DNA of 64,000 bases, from contig NZ_VIVL01000009.1 in the NCBI RefSeq assembly GCF_007828835.1, positions 124,001-188,000 on the forward strand, given 5' to 3'. Under the pieces are notes generated by a model that had not been told where the DNA came from, did no database searches, and was given only the letters and a program-made list of their open reading frames with translations. Every line of letters starts with the position of its first letter. The stretch's first letter is position 1. This document shows, one piece after another, positions 53,079-62,477 of this stretch. This stretch comes from Variovorax beijingensis (GTDB lineage Bacteria > Pseudomonadota > Gammaproteobacteria > Burkholderiales > Burkholderiaceae_C). The translations under genes and the position numbers were made by a program.

Positions 53079-53094
53079 AGTTCGGCCCGCTGGG

Positions 53095-54198
53095 TCAGGC
53101 CTTCTTCAGGCCTTGCAGCGTCTGCAGCAGCACCACGCGCGTCTGCCCCAGCACCATGCCCTTCCATTCGTCGTTGTCGCAGTAGAACGCGTCGCGCAGC
53201 TGCTGGCGGATCTCGCGCCTCTGCGCTTGCGGCGCTTCGGGGTGGCGGCGCAGCCAGGTGTCGGCGCGCAGGCGGGTCAGCACCTCGCCGTCGGGCAGCG
53301 TGCCGAACTCCAGGCCCATGGGGGCGACGCTCGCGTTCGGGCATTCGTCGTAGGCAATCGATACCACCGGCCCCGACACGTCGGCCGAGGCCGAGTCGCC
53401 GGCAAAGGGCGCGAACACGTCGGCACCCCACCAGGCATGCGCCTGGGCGAGGTCGGCCGGCGCATTGCGGCCCGGGTAGATCTTTTCGCCGTGTCCGTAG
53501 GGGCCCAGGCCGGTGTGGATGTCGATCCAGCCGATGTGCGTGGCCGACGCGGCGTAGCTGCGCAGGATTGCGCGCATCGTGCGGTTGCTCCACGAGGGCG
53601 CTGTGCCGCCGTAGAAGAGGCCGTCGGGCGAGCTGTACTGGCCCCTCGTGACGGCCGCGCGGAAAGCGCGCATGCCGTGCTTTTCGACATAGGCCGCCAT
53701 GGCAGCTTCGTCGGCGGGTGTCGGCGGCCAGGTGGCGGGCAGCACCAGCGGCTCGACCTCGGCGTACTCCGCATTCACCGGCAGCGGCGCGCCGAAGTCG
53801 ATGTGGTTGCGGTTCAGGTCGATGTTGTCTTCGTTGGTGCGGTGCAGGTGCGAGAAACCGTGCGGGTTAACCGCGTGCACAAGCAGCAGCGCCACGCCCG
53901 CCTGTTCGAGCCGGCCCAGCAGGTCGGCGTCGTTCAGCGTGGCCACCTGCGCGCCCGAGCCGCAGAAGCCTTCGGGGCCGTGCGTGCCCGAGGTGATGAG
54001 CAGCAGCTTCTTCGCGTTCCTGGTGCCGATCAGCGCCACGTCGGTCGCCAGTTCCTCGCCGAGCGCGCCGCGATGCGTCGGCAGCACGAAGGATTCGACC
54101 GCGGCGCCGCGCATTGCCGCGGCATCGAGGAACTTGGCGCGCGCTTCGGCGTAGGTGCCCGAGAAATGACGGGTGGCGGCAGTGGAGGGGGTGTGCAT
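53095..54198 (-). CDS. DUF2817 zinc-carboxypeptidase-like protein
   Basis: M14-like metallohydrolase of 367 residues. Zinc ligands probably in LLITSGTHGPEGFCGSGA (His and Glu) and GWIDIHTGLGPYGHGE (His); HAVNPHGFSHLHRTNEDNID is the substrate-binding segment of the family, with NRNHIDF next. No signal peptide, so cytoplasmic. It follows the MHS transporter by 37 bases in the same direction, suggesting uptake then hydrolysis of an amidated or peptide-like compound. Confidence 0.87.
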   Translation of the reverse strand: MHTPSTAATRHFSGTYAEARAKFLDAAAMRGAAVESFVLPTHRGALGEELATDVALIGTRNAKKLLLITSGTHGPEGFCGSGAQVATLNDADLLGRLEQAGVALLLVHAVNPHGFSHLHRTNEDNIDLNRNHIDFGAPLPVNAEYAEVEPLVLPATWPPTPADEAAMAAYVEKHGMRAFRAAVTRGQYSSPDGLFYGGTAPSWSNRTMRAILRSYAASATHIGWIDIHTGLGPYGHGEKIYPGRNAPADLAQAHAWWGADVFAPFAGDSASADVSGPVVSIAYDECPNASVAPMGLEFGTLPDGEVLTRLRADTWLRRHPEAPQAQRREIRQQLRDAFYCDNDEWKGMVLGQTRVVLLQTLQGLKKA

Positions 54199-54235
54199 GG
54201 GGGCTCCTGTGCGTGGATGTCGTGAGTGTTGTTCG

Positions 54236-55567
54236 TCAGGCGGCTGCGTGTGCGCCGGCCGCATCGATGTCGCGGCCCGTGTGGTCGCGCAGCCAGACGA
54301 GGCCGAGCAGCGACACCACCGTCATCGCCACAAGGTACCAGGCCGGCGCGAGCTTGCTGCCGGTGGCATTGAGCAGCCAGGTGCTGATGAAGGGCGCAAA
54401 GCCGCCGAACAGCGCCACGCCCACGCTGTAGACCAGCGACATGCCGCTCGCGCGCACCGCCTTCGGGAACATCTCCGGCAGCATCGTGATGCCCGGCACC
54501 GTCTGGACCACGAGGCCGACGCTCAAGACGCCGAGCACGATGAACAGCACGGCAGGTGTCGGCGAGGCGTTGAGCCACAGGAAGCCCGGATAGATCAGCA
54601 CCGCCAACGCCATGCGGCTCCAGAGGATCAGCGGCTTGCGCCCGACCACGTCCGACAGCCGCCCCACCAGTGGCGCCAGCGCGAACGAGATCAGGCCCGT
54701 GAGCGCAGCGCCGAACAGCGCCACCGAGGGCGTGAGCCCGAGTTCGCGCACCGCATAGGTCGGCATGTAGAAGGTCACCACATAGGCGGCCGTGGTGCCG
54801 CCGACCAGCGAGAGAATCGCGGCCAGCACCGTCCGGCCGTGCCGCGTGCAGACGATCTTCAGGCTGCTTTCGCGCGGCGCGACGGCTGCCTCCGGCGAGA
54901 TGTGCAGCGACTCCTCGAGGTGGCGGCGGATGTACATGCCCACGGGTGCGATCAGCATGCCCAGCACAAAGGGCACGCGCCAGCCCCAGCTCTGCATGGC
55001 CTCTGGCGTGAGCGAGAAGCTCAGGCCGCCCACCACCACGGCGCCGAGCATCACACCCAGGCCCTGGCTCGCGAACTGCCAGCTGGCCATGTAGCCGCGG
55101 TTGGCCGGCGTGGCGTGCTCGACCAGCAGGGTGGTCGATGCGCCCACCTCTCCGCCGGCCGAGAAGCCCTGGATCAGCCGCGCCAGCACGATGACGATGG
55201 GCGCGGCTACGCCGATGGCCGCATAGGTGGGCGTGAAGGCGATCAGCGCGCAGCCCAGTGCCATCAGGAAAATGGTGAGCGTCATGGCCTTCTTGCGGCC
55301 CGCTCGGTCGGCGTACGCGCCAATCACGATGCCGCCCAGCGGCCGCATGATGAAACCCACGCCGAAGCTCGCCACTGTGAGCAGCAGCTGGCCGTAGGAA
55401 TCGAAGGTCGGGAAGAACAGCTTGCCGATCACCAGCGCGAGAAAGCCGTAGACGGTGAAGTCGAAGAACTCCAGGCCGTTGCCGATGGTGGTGGCGACGA
55501 TGGTGCGGCGCCGGCTGGCGCTCGTGGCGGCGGGGATCGCGGAGTTCGCGGGGAAAAGGGCGCTCAT
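54236..55567 (-). CDS. MHS-family MFS symporter
   Basis: Metabolite:H+ symporter of 443 residues. NGLEFFDFTVYGFLALVIGK is the MHS start (helix 1), FIMRPLGGIVIGAYADRAGR is motif A with the RPLG variant typical of MHS, and IVLARLIQGFSAGGEVGAST is the helix 4 segment. Relatives take up citrate, alpha-ketoglutarate, proline/betaine or dicarboxylates. Divergent from the LysR gene, which probably controls it. Confidence 0.91.
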   Translation of the reverse strand: MSALFPANSAIPAATSASRRRTIVATTIGNGLEFFDFTVYGFLALVIGKLFFPTFDSYGQLLLTVASFGVGFIMRPLGGIVIGAYADRAGRKKAMTLTIFLMALGCALIAFTPTYAAIGVAAPIVIVLARLIQGFSAGGEVGASTTLLVEHATPANRGYMASWQFASQGLGVMLGAVVVGGLSFSLTPEAMQSWGWRVPFVLGMLIAPVGMYIRRHLEESLHISPEAAVAPRESSLKIVCTRHGRTVLAAILSLVGGTTAAYVVTFYMPTYAVRELGLTPSVALFGAALTGLISFALAPLVGRLSDVVGRKPLILWSRMALAVLIYPGFLWLNASPTPAVLFIVLGVLSVGLVVQTVPGITMLPEMFPKAVRASGMSLVYSVGVALFGGFAPFISTWLLNATGSKLAPAWYLVAMTVVSLLGLVWLRDHTGRDIDAAGAHAAA

Positions 55568-55700
55568 GTCTCTCCAGTGTCTTGTTGCAATGGCAGGCCG
55601 GGGGAAGTGCCTGATCGGCGTCGGATGCTAAAGAGTGGGTCCGCTGCTGAAAAGACAATAATTGGGCGATGACGATAACTTTTGGTTGTCATTCCCTCCG

Positions 55701-56606
55701 ATGAAACCCAATCAGCTGCATGCCTTCGTGGCCGTGGTCGAGCAGATGAGCATCCGCGCTGCGGCGCGCGTGCTGGGGCTTTCGCAGCCCGCGGTGACCA
55801 AGATCGTTCGCGAGCTGGAGCGCGAGGTGGGCGCGCCGCTGGTGGAGCGCAGCGTCAAGGGCGTGCGGCTCACCGAATACGGCGAGGCCTTTGCGCCGCG
55901 CGCGCGGCTGCTCCTGGCCGACATGCGGCGCGCACGCGACGAGATCGCGCAGATCCGCGACGGCGTCAAGGGCACGGTATCGATGGCCGTGAGCGCCTCG
56001 TTCGCGCTCACGGTGCTGCCCGTGGCGTTCAAGGATTTCCACACCCGCCTGCCCGCGGTCCATGTGCAGTTCAGTGAGGCCGTGCTGCCGATGATGCTGT
56101 CGCGGCTGCGCGAGGGCTACCTGGACTTTGCGGTGGCCCATGTGGTGCCCGGCACGCTCGACGCGGAGTTCGAGGCGCTGGAGCTCTTTCCGGTGCAGCT
56201 GGTGATCGGCATGCGCGAGCGGCATCCGCTGCGCGCGAGCCGGTCGCTGCGCGAGCTGTACACGGCCGAATGGATACTGCCCGGCGACGGCGACCACTTC
56301 AGCGGCCGCGACACGATCTCGCCGCTGCTGCCGCTCGGCCTGCCACCGCCAGCACGCGTGATCCAGGGGCAGTCGGTCACCGTGGCGCTGGCACTGGTGG
56401 GCACCATGGACCTGATCGGCATGTTCGTGGAGCCGCTGGTGCGCCTGACCTTCAAGCGCCACGGCATCCGCCGGGTCGAGGTGGAGGAGCCGCTGCCCGT
56501 GCTCAGCGTGTGCGTGATACGCCGGCGCGGCCAGTTGCTGACGCCGGCCGCGCGGCACTTCGTGGAGTGCATCCAGCGCGCTTCCTTGGCTGCGATGAAT
56601 GCCTGA
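55701..56606 (+). CDS. LysR-family regulator
   Basis: Regulator of 301 residues: N-terminal helix-turn-helix AVVEQMSIRAAARVLGLSQP and effector domain from GTVSMAVSASFALTVLP. The 134-bp divergent gap to the MHS gene includes an imperfect acaa...ttgt repeat compatible with T-N11-A LysR sites, but no clear motif. Its stop directly abuts the stop of the convergent GST gene. Confidence 0.92.
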   Translation: MKPNQLHAFVAVVEQMSIRAAARVLGLSQPAVTKIVRELEREVGAPLVERSVKGVRLTEYGEAFAPRARLLLADMRRARDEIAQIRDGVKGTVSMAVSASFALTVLPVAFKDFHTRLPAVHVQFSEAVLPMMLSRLREGYLDFAVAHVVPGTLDAEFEALELFPVQLVIGMRERHPLRASRSLRELYTAEWILPGDGDHFSGRDTISPLLPLGLPPPARVIQGQSVTVALALVGTMDLIGMFVEPLVRLTFKRHGIRRVEVEEPLPVLSVCVIRRRGQLLTPAARHFVECIQRASLAAMNA

Positions 56607-57269
56607 TCAGGCCGGCGGGTAGGCGGCACCCGCTTCGCCCGGAACCCAGGGCGCGTACTTGTGCATCGCACGCTCGAACAGCGGCGAGGCGGTCCAGCCC
56701 GCGAGCCAGGCGCGCAGCAGCGGCCAGGGCTGGCTCTCGAACCATGCCGGCTCGACCATCGCGAACTGCCGCACGAAGGGCATGACGGCGGCATCGGCCA
56801 GCGCCGCCCGCGCGCCGAAGAGCTGCGGCCCGGCACTGGCGAGCCGAGCTTCCAACTGCAGCAGGAACTGCGCACCCAGCTCGCGCGCGCCGCCGGCGGG
56901 CGCGTCCGCGAAGCGGCCCGGGTATTTGTAGCGGTCGAGCTGCGGCTTGAAGTGGTTGTCGCATGCGGCGACGAGCACGAGCATGCCGTCGAGCGTGCCC
57001 GCCTCGGGCGCGAGCCAGCGCAGCGGATCGTTGCGGCGCAGCGTCCACAGCATGATGTCGAGGCTCTGCTCCAGCACGGTGGCGTCGGGCAGCACGAGCA
57101 CCGGCACCGTGCCCTTGGGCGAGGCGGCGAGCATTTCTTGCGGCTTGTTCTTCAGCACCACTTCGCGCAGCTCGCAGCGCTCGCCGCTGGCGGCCAAGGC
57201 CAGCCGGGCGCGCATCGCGTAGGGGCAGCGGCGAAAGCTGTAGAGGATGGGCAGGCGAGGGTCTTGCAT
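56607..57269 (-). CDS. Glutathione S-transferase family protein
   Basis: GST fold, 220 residues. Thioredoxin-like N-domain ILYSFRRCPYAMRARLAL with Cys15 in the RCPYAMR position, cis-Pro segment GTVPVLVLPD, and SLDIMLWTLRRND for glutathione binding. Cysteine in the active site suggests an Omega/Beta-like or YibF/SspA-type protein rather than a conjugating Ser/Tyr GST. Helical C-domain complete. Confidence 0.9.
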   Translation of the reverse strand: MQDPRLPILYSFRRCPYAMRARLALAASGERCELREVVLKNKPQEMLAASPKGTVPVLVLPDATVLEQSLDIMLWTLRRNDPLRWLAPEAGTLDGMLVLVAACDNHFKPQLDRYKYPGRFADAPAGGARELGAQFLLQLEARLASAGPQLFGARAALADAAVMPFVRQFAMVEPAWFESQPWPLLRAWLAGWTASPLFERAMHKYAPWVPGEAGAAYPPA

Positions 57270-57325
57270 CGAGCGCAGGAGTCTATGCGCGCGGCAGCGC
57301 CGGTGGAAGACCGGTCGTACTCAAA

Positions 57326-57340
57326 CGCAACTGTGTTGCG
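57326..57340 (+). promoter_or_regulatory. Zur-type box 1 upstream of the CobW gene
   Basis: CGCAACTGTGTTGCG is a perfect inverted repeat with 6-bp arms. With box 2 it shares GCAAYT.TGTTGC at 28-bp distance (about 2.7 helical turns). It lies at the -35 side of a TATAAT hexamer (57349-57354). Confidence 0.65.
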
Positions 57341-57352
57341 ATGGTTCATATA

Positions 57353-57369
57353 ATGCAATTCTGTTGCAT
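57353..57369 (+). promoter_or_regulatory. Zur-type box 2 upstream of the CobW gene
   Basis: ATGCAATTCTGTTGCAT has perfect arms ATGCAA/TTGCAT around a 5-base centre. It lies 15 bases before the ATG and starts on the last bases of the -10 hexamer TATAAT. Binding of a zinc-loaded regulator would block transcription start. Confidence 0.65.
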
Positions 57370-57383
57370 ATAGGGCCATCCCC

Positions 57384-58577
<1,194 letters not shown>

Positions 58578-58589
58578 CCGGTCCGGGGC

Positions 58590-59057
58590 TCAGCCCCTGC
58601 ATTCCCCGCAGGTGCCGTGCAGCGTGAGCGCGGTGTGGCGGGTGTCGATGCCCTGCTTGCGCAGCTCGCGGCCGAGCCGGCTCATCACCTTGGGCAGCTC
58701 AGGATCGGAGGGCAGCGCGAGCACCTTGTGGCACTGGTCGCATTCGAAAGTGTTGCCCGAAGCGGCTTCCACGTGGCGCGAAAAGCGGTTGACGCGGTCC
58801 GCGCCCACGCGCCGGTCGCACAGGCCGGCGTCGACCAGGCGGTCGAGCACGCGGTACACCGTGACGCGGTCGGGCGCCTCGCCGGCGGCGGCGGTGTAGG
58901 CGGCCACCACATCGTCGTGTGTGAGCGGCTGCGAGGCGTGCTCCAGCAATTCGAGCACGGTCTGCGCGGCGCGCGTCACGCGCAGCCCGCTGCTGCGCAG
59001 CAGGGCTTCGCTGGCGGACGCCGTCGCGGCGATGGAGGGCTTCGGATGCGGGCTCAT
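58590..59057 (-). CDS. zur: Fur-family regulator, Zur-like
   Basis: Protein of 155 residues: HTHDDVVAA-type winged helix with RVTVYRVLDRLVDAGLCD, dimer domain with RHVEAASGNTFECDQCHKVL (CxxC of the structural zinc) and TLHGTCGECRG at the end. N-terminal region ELLRSSGLRVTRAAQTVLEL matches Zur/Fur. Zur is supported by the convergent CobW gene and its boxes; Fur itself is less likely. The start with AGGAAAA spacing was chosen over an ATG 7 codons upstream that overlaps the half site below. Confidence 0.82.
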   Translation of the reverse strand: MSPHPKPSIAATASASEALLRSSGLRVTRAAQTVLELLEHASQPLTHDDVVAAYTAAAGEAPDRVTVYRVLDRLVDAGLCDRRVGADRVNRFSRHVEAASGNTFECDQCHKVLALPSDPELPKVMSRLGRELRKQGIDTRHTALTLHGTCGECRG

Positions 59058-59072
59058 TGGTTTTCCTGGAAC

Positions 59073-59088
59073 CGACATTGTGTTGCAT
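59073..59088. promoter_or_regulatory. Zur-type half site upstream of the Fur-family gene
   Basis: The plus strand reads CGACATTGTGTTGCAT: the right half TGTTGCAT equals that of box 2 of the CobW promoter, the left half is degenerate. It sits 16 bases upstream of the regulator start, so weak autoregulation is plausible. Confidence 0.45.
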
Positions 59089-59165
59089 TCCGTGAGCCCG
59101 CGCCCTGGGCGGCCCGAATGCGCTAAGGTCTGGTTTTTCGCGTTCCTGAATACCTTCTACCGACC

Positions 59166-59837
59166 ATGTCCAGATCCCCGATCGAAATCGAGACCGCTCC
59201 GAATCCCACCGCCACGGTGATCGTGATGCACGGCCTGGGCGCCGACGGGAACGATTTCGTGCCGATTGCCAACGAGCTCGACCTTTCGAGTGTGGGCCCG
59301 GTGCGCTTCGTTTTTCCCAATGCACCGGTGATCCCCGTCACCATCAACGGCGGCTACCGCATGCCGGCCTGGTACGACATTGCCGTGGCCGACCTGGCGG
59401 CGCGCGAGGACGAGGCCGGCCTGCGCCGCTCGCAGGCCACCATCGAGGCCTTGATCGCCAACGAGAAAGCCCGCGGCATCGCGGCCAACCGCATCGTGGT
59501 GGCGGGCTTCTCGCAGGGCTGCGCCATGGCGCTCCTGACCGGGCTGCGCCACACCGAGCGGCTGGCCGGCATCGTCGGCCTCTCGGGCTACCTGCCGATT
59601 GCCGCCACCACCGCGGCCGAGCGGCATGCGGCCAACCACGACACCCCGGTTTTTCTGGCCCACGGCCGGCAGGACCCGGTGGTGCCGCTCGAACGGGCCC
59701 TGCAGTCGCGCGACGCGCTCACCGCGCTGGGCCATCCCGTCGAGTGGCACGAATACACGATGGCGCACTCGGTCTGCATGGAAGAAATTGCCGACCTGAA
59801 CCGGTTTCTTCTGCGCGTGCTGGAGACAAGAAAATGA
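59166..59837 (+). CDS. Carboxylesterase/phospholipase (alpha/beta hydrolase)
   Basis: Serine hydrolase of 223 residues in the bacterial carboxylesterase II group. Nucleophile Ser116 in VVAGFSQGCAMAL, acid in LAHGRQDPVVPLER, and His in YTMAHSVCMEE. MHGLGADGNDFVPIANEL is the oxyanion loop, typical of EstB/YpfH proteins. It overlaps the next gene by four bases. Confidence 0.92.
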   Translation: MSRSPIEIETAPNPTATVIVMHGLGADGNDFVPIANELDLSSVGPVRFVFPNAPVIPVTINGGYRMPAWYDIAVADLAAREDEAGLRRSQATIEALIANEKARGIAANRIVVAGFSQGCAMALLTGLRHTERLAGIVGLSGYLPIAATTAAERHAANHDTPVFLAHGRQDPVVPLERALQSRDALTALGHPVEWHEYTMAHSVCMEEIADLNRFLLRVLETRK

Positions 59838-60133
59838 TCCTCGTCATCGGACACGCCATGGCGAAACCCGAAACCCTGCAGGCGATGCTGGCCATCAGCG
59901 TGGAGCACGTGCTGCGCTCGCGCACCGAGCCCGGCTGCATCTCGCACGAGGTCAGCGCCGACGTGCAGCAGCCGCTGCGGCTCAGCTTCGTGGAGCGCTG
60001 GAGTGACATGGCGGCGCTGAAGGCGCATTTCCGCGTCGAGGCGTCGCGCGCCTTCGGCAAGGCGCTGGCCGCCATGGCCGACGGCACGCCGCAGATCTCC
60101 ATCTACCAGTCGGAAGAGATCGAGCCCGCATGA
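59834..60133 (+). CDS. Antibiotic biosynthesis monooxygenase (ABM) domain protein
   Basis: Dimeric ABM-fold protein of 99 residues: EHVLRSRTEPGCISHEVSAD and LSFVERWSDMAALKAHFRVE are typical blocks; no cofactor binding visible. Family members oxidise quinols or protect from autoxidation. Cotranslated with the esterase. Confidence 0.88.
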   Translation: MILVIGHAMAKPETLQAMLAISVEHVLRSRTEPGCISHEVSADVQQPLRLSFVERWSDMAALKAHFRVEASRAFGKALAAMADGTPQISIYQSEEIEPA

Positions 60134-60138
60134 GCCAA

Positions 60139-60155
60139 GCTATCAAAACAATAGC
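60139..60155 (+). repeat. Short inverted repeat GCTAT-N7-ATAGC
   Basis: GCTATCAAAACAATAGC lies 6 bases after the monooxygenase gene. Similar AAGCTATCAAAA...ATAGC strings recur between genes in Acidovorax/Comamonas-type genomes in my memory, so this may be a decayed REP-like element. Confidence 0.4.
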
Positions 60156-60253
60156 GGCGCGCAGCATAGCGGAAGGCGGGATTCCCTGCACGAGCAGCGC
60201 CGGCGCGGCCGTGCTACCTTCCAGCCCCTCAGAGATTGACGGGTCATAACAAT

Positions 60254-61810
60254 ATGAGCAGCAGATTGCAGGAGAGGCTGGGTGCGCTCTCAGCCGCGCG
60301 GTTGAAGGGCATGCGGCGCGGCATCGAGAAGGAAAGCCTGCGCGCGCTGCCGGACGGCAAGCTCGCGCTCACGCCGCACCCGCTGGCCCTGGGATCGGCG
60401 CTGACCCATCCGCACATCACCACCGACTTCAGCGAATCGCAGCTCGAGCTCATCACCGGCGTGCATGCCAGCGCCGAGTCGGCGCTGGAGGAGCTCACGC
60501 GCGTGCACCAGTTCACCTACCGCGTGCTCGCCTCGCTCGGCGACGAGCGCCTCTGGGTGTCGAGCATGCCCTGCGGCCTGCCGACCGACGAGACCATTCC
60601 CATCGGCCGCTACGGCTCCTCGAACGTCGGGCGTGCCAAGAGCGTCTACCGCATGGGCCTGAGCCACCGCTACGGGCGGCGCATGCAGACCATCTCGGGC
60701 ATCCACTACAACTGGTCGCTGCCCGACGTCTCCAGCGAACAGTATTTCGCGCTCATCCGCAATTTCCGGCGCCATGCCTTCCTGCTGCTGTACCTGTTCG
60801 GCGCTTCGCCCGCGCTGTGCTCGAGCTTTGTCGCGGGGCGCCCGCACGAGCTGCAGCCACTGGGCGACGGCAGCATGTTCATGCCGCATGGCACGTCGCT
60901 GCGCATGGGGCGCCTGGGCTACCAGAGCGACGCCCAGGCCTCGCTGGCCGTGAGCTACAACAGCCTCGAGGGCTACGCTGCCTCGCTGCAGGACGCGCTC
61001 ACGCGGCCCTGGCCGGCCTACGAGGCCATCGGCATCCGCAATCTCGGCGGCGACTACAACCAGCTGGCCACCAGCCTGCTGCAGATCGAGAACGAGTTCT
61101 ACGGCACGATCCGGCCCAAGCGCGTGATCCACCCCGGCGAGCGCCCGCTGCATGCGCTGCGCGAGCGCGGCGTCGAGTACGTCGAGGTGCGGCTGATGGA
61201 CCTCGATCCCTTCGAGCCGGTGGGCATCAACGCGCAGACCATGCGCTTTCTCGACGTGTTCCTGCTGCAGTGCCTTCTGAGCGACAGCCCGGCTGATACG
61301 CCCCAGGAAATCGCCGAGCTGGCCCACAACCAGCACCTCACGGCGGCGCGCGGACGCGAACCGGGCCTGCAATTGCTGCGCGGCGGGCGCGAGGTGGGGC
61401 TGGCCGACTGGGGCATCGAGCTGGTCGAGCAGTGCCGGCCCATCGCCGCCGCGCTCGACGCCGCGAGCGGCGGCACGCAGCATGCCGACGCGGTGCGCGC
61501 CGCGCTGGTCGCCCTGCAGAATCCCGGCAGCCTGCCTTCGGCGCGCGTGCTGGCGGCGGTCGAAGAGCGGCACGGCAATTCCTTCATCGGCTTCGTGCGC
61601 GCGCAGGCGGAGCAGACCCGCGCCACGCTGCTGGCGCTGCCGTTCTCGGCCGAGCAGCAGGCCGAATTCGAGCGCATGACCGAGGAATCGATCCAGGAGC
61701 AGAAGCGCATCGAAGCCGCCGACACCATGCCGTTCGAGATCTACCGGGAGCAGTACGTGTCCCCCGCGCGCCTGGGGCTGGGCCGCGGGCGGGTGGCCGT
61801 CGCGGCCTGA
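60254..61810 (+). CDS. gshA: Glutamate-cysteine ligase (proteobacterial type)
   Basis: First enzyme of glutathione synthesis, 518 residues: makes gamma-glutamylcysteine from Glu, Cys and ATP. Family blocks: GMRRGIEKESLRALPDG, TDFSESQLELITGVH, ISGIHYNWSLP, and NEFYGTIRPKR. Length equals E. coli GshA. The ATG was chosen over an upstream TTG. gamma-Glutamylcysteine is also the sulfur donor for EgtB in the classical ergothioneine route, so the product could serve both pathways in the window. Confidence 0.94.
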   Translation: MSSRLQERLGALSAARLKGMRRGIEKESLRALPDGKLALTPHPLALGSALTHPHITTDFSESQLELITGVHASAESALEELTRVHQFTYRVLASLGDERLWVSSMPCGLPTDETIPIGRYGSSNVGRAKSVYRMGLSHRYGRRMQTISGIHYNWSLPDVSSEQYFALIRNFRRHAFLLLYLFGASPALCSSFVAGRPHELQPLGDGSMFMPHGTSLRMGRLGYQSDAQASLAVSYNSLEGYAASLQDALTRPWPAYEAIGIRNLGGDYNQLATSLLQIENEFYGTIRPKRVIHPGERPLHALRERGVEYVEVRLMDLDPFEPVGINAQTMRFLDVFLLQCLLSDSPADTPQEIAELAHNQHLTAARGREPGLQLLRGGREVGLADWGIELVEQCRPIAAALDAASGGTQHADAVRAALVALQNPGSLPSARVLAAVEERHGNSFIGFVRAQAEQTRATLLALPFSAEQQAEFERMTEESIQEQKRIEAADTMPFEIYREQYVSPARLGLGRGRVAVAA

Positions 61811-61958
61811 CCGTCCAGCGCGTCCCACTGCCACACGGCCCGCCTGACGACAGGCGCGAGGCGCGATGGCCTACAGGCATTGGCCGGCATCGCCCACCGT
61901 GCGCGCTGCCACCGCGGCGACCATGGGTGGCATGCATTCCGAACGCTTCAGATTTTCA

Positions 61959-61982
61959 CTCCGGCCCGTGGCTCGGCCGGAG
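61959..61982 (+). promoter_or_regulatory. Hairpin just upstream of the lone receiver gene
   Basis: CTCCGGCC and GGCCGGAG are perfect 8-bp arms with an 8-base loop, ending 8 bases before the ATG. In mRNA it would bury any ribosome-binding sequence; none else is visible. Could gate translation. Confidence 0.45.
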
Positions 61983-61990
61983 ATTGCGGC

Positions 61991-62371
61991 ATGACTTTCA
62001 AGGCCTACCTTGTCGAGGACAGCCCTCTCATCCGCGAAAACCTCGTCGGCTTCCTGCACGACGTGGCCGACGCGGACGTGGTGGCCTGCGCCAGCAGCGA
62101 GGAAGAGGCCGTGCGCTGGCTCGACAATCACCGCGACGACTGGGACCTCACCATCGTCGATCTTTTCCTGCAACGCGGCAATGGCCTGGGCGTGGTCAGG
62201 GCCTGCCGCGGCCGCGCGGCCAAGCAGAAGGTCGTGGTGCTGAGCAACTACGCCACCTCCGAAATGCGCCAGCGCTCCGCGCAGCTGGGCGCCGATGCCT
62301 TCTTCGACAAGTCGGCCGAGCTCGACCAGCTGGTGGCCTACTGCGAAACGCTGCGTCACGCGCGCGACTGA
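61991..62371 (+). CDS. Single-domain response regulator (receiver only)
   Basis: CheY-like receiver of 126 residues with phosphoacceptor in LTIVDLFLQRG, acidic pair VEDSPL, and Lys/Thr region KVVVLSNYATSEM. It has no output domain, like Spo0F or CheY, and no kinase gene is adjacent. It follows gshA by 180 bases, so it has its own leader. Role unknown; may relay phosphate to another protein. Confidence 0.9.
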   Translation: MTFKAYLVEDSPLIRENLVGFLHDVADADVVACASSEEEAVRWLDNHRDDWDLTIVDLFLQRGNGLGVVRACRGRAAKQKVVVLSNYATSEMRQRSAQLGADAFFDKSAELDQLVAYCETLRHARD

Positions 62372-62477
62372 GCCCGCTTCCGGGCGGCCCCGCCGGGACG
62401 CCTTTCTGGGGTAAAACGCCACGCGGCCGTCGTGGCGGCCTTCGGCACACCCATTCCCAAGGAAAGAAAGCAGCGAG

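Noticed and set aside
60236..60253. TTG start for gshA
   Set aside because: The ATG at MSSRLQERL gives a length matching known GshA proteins.
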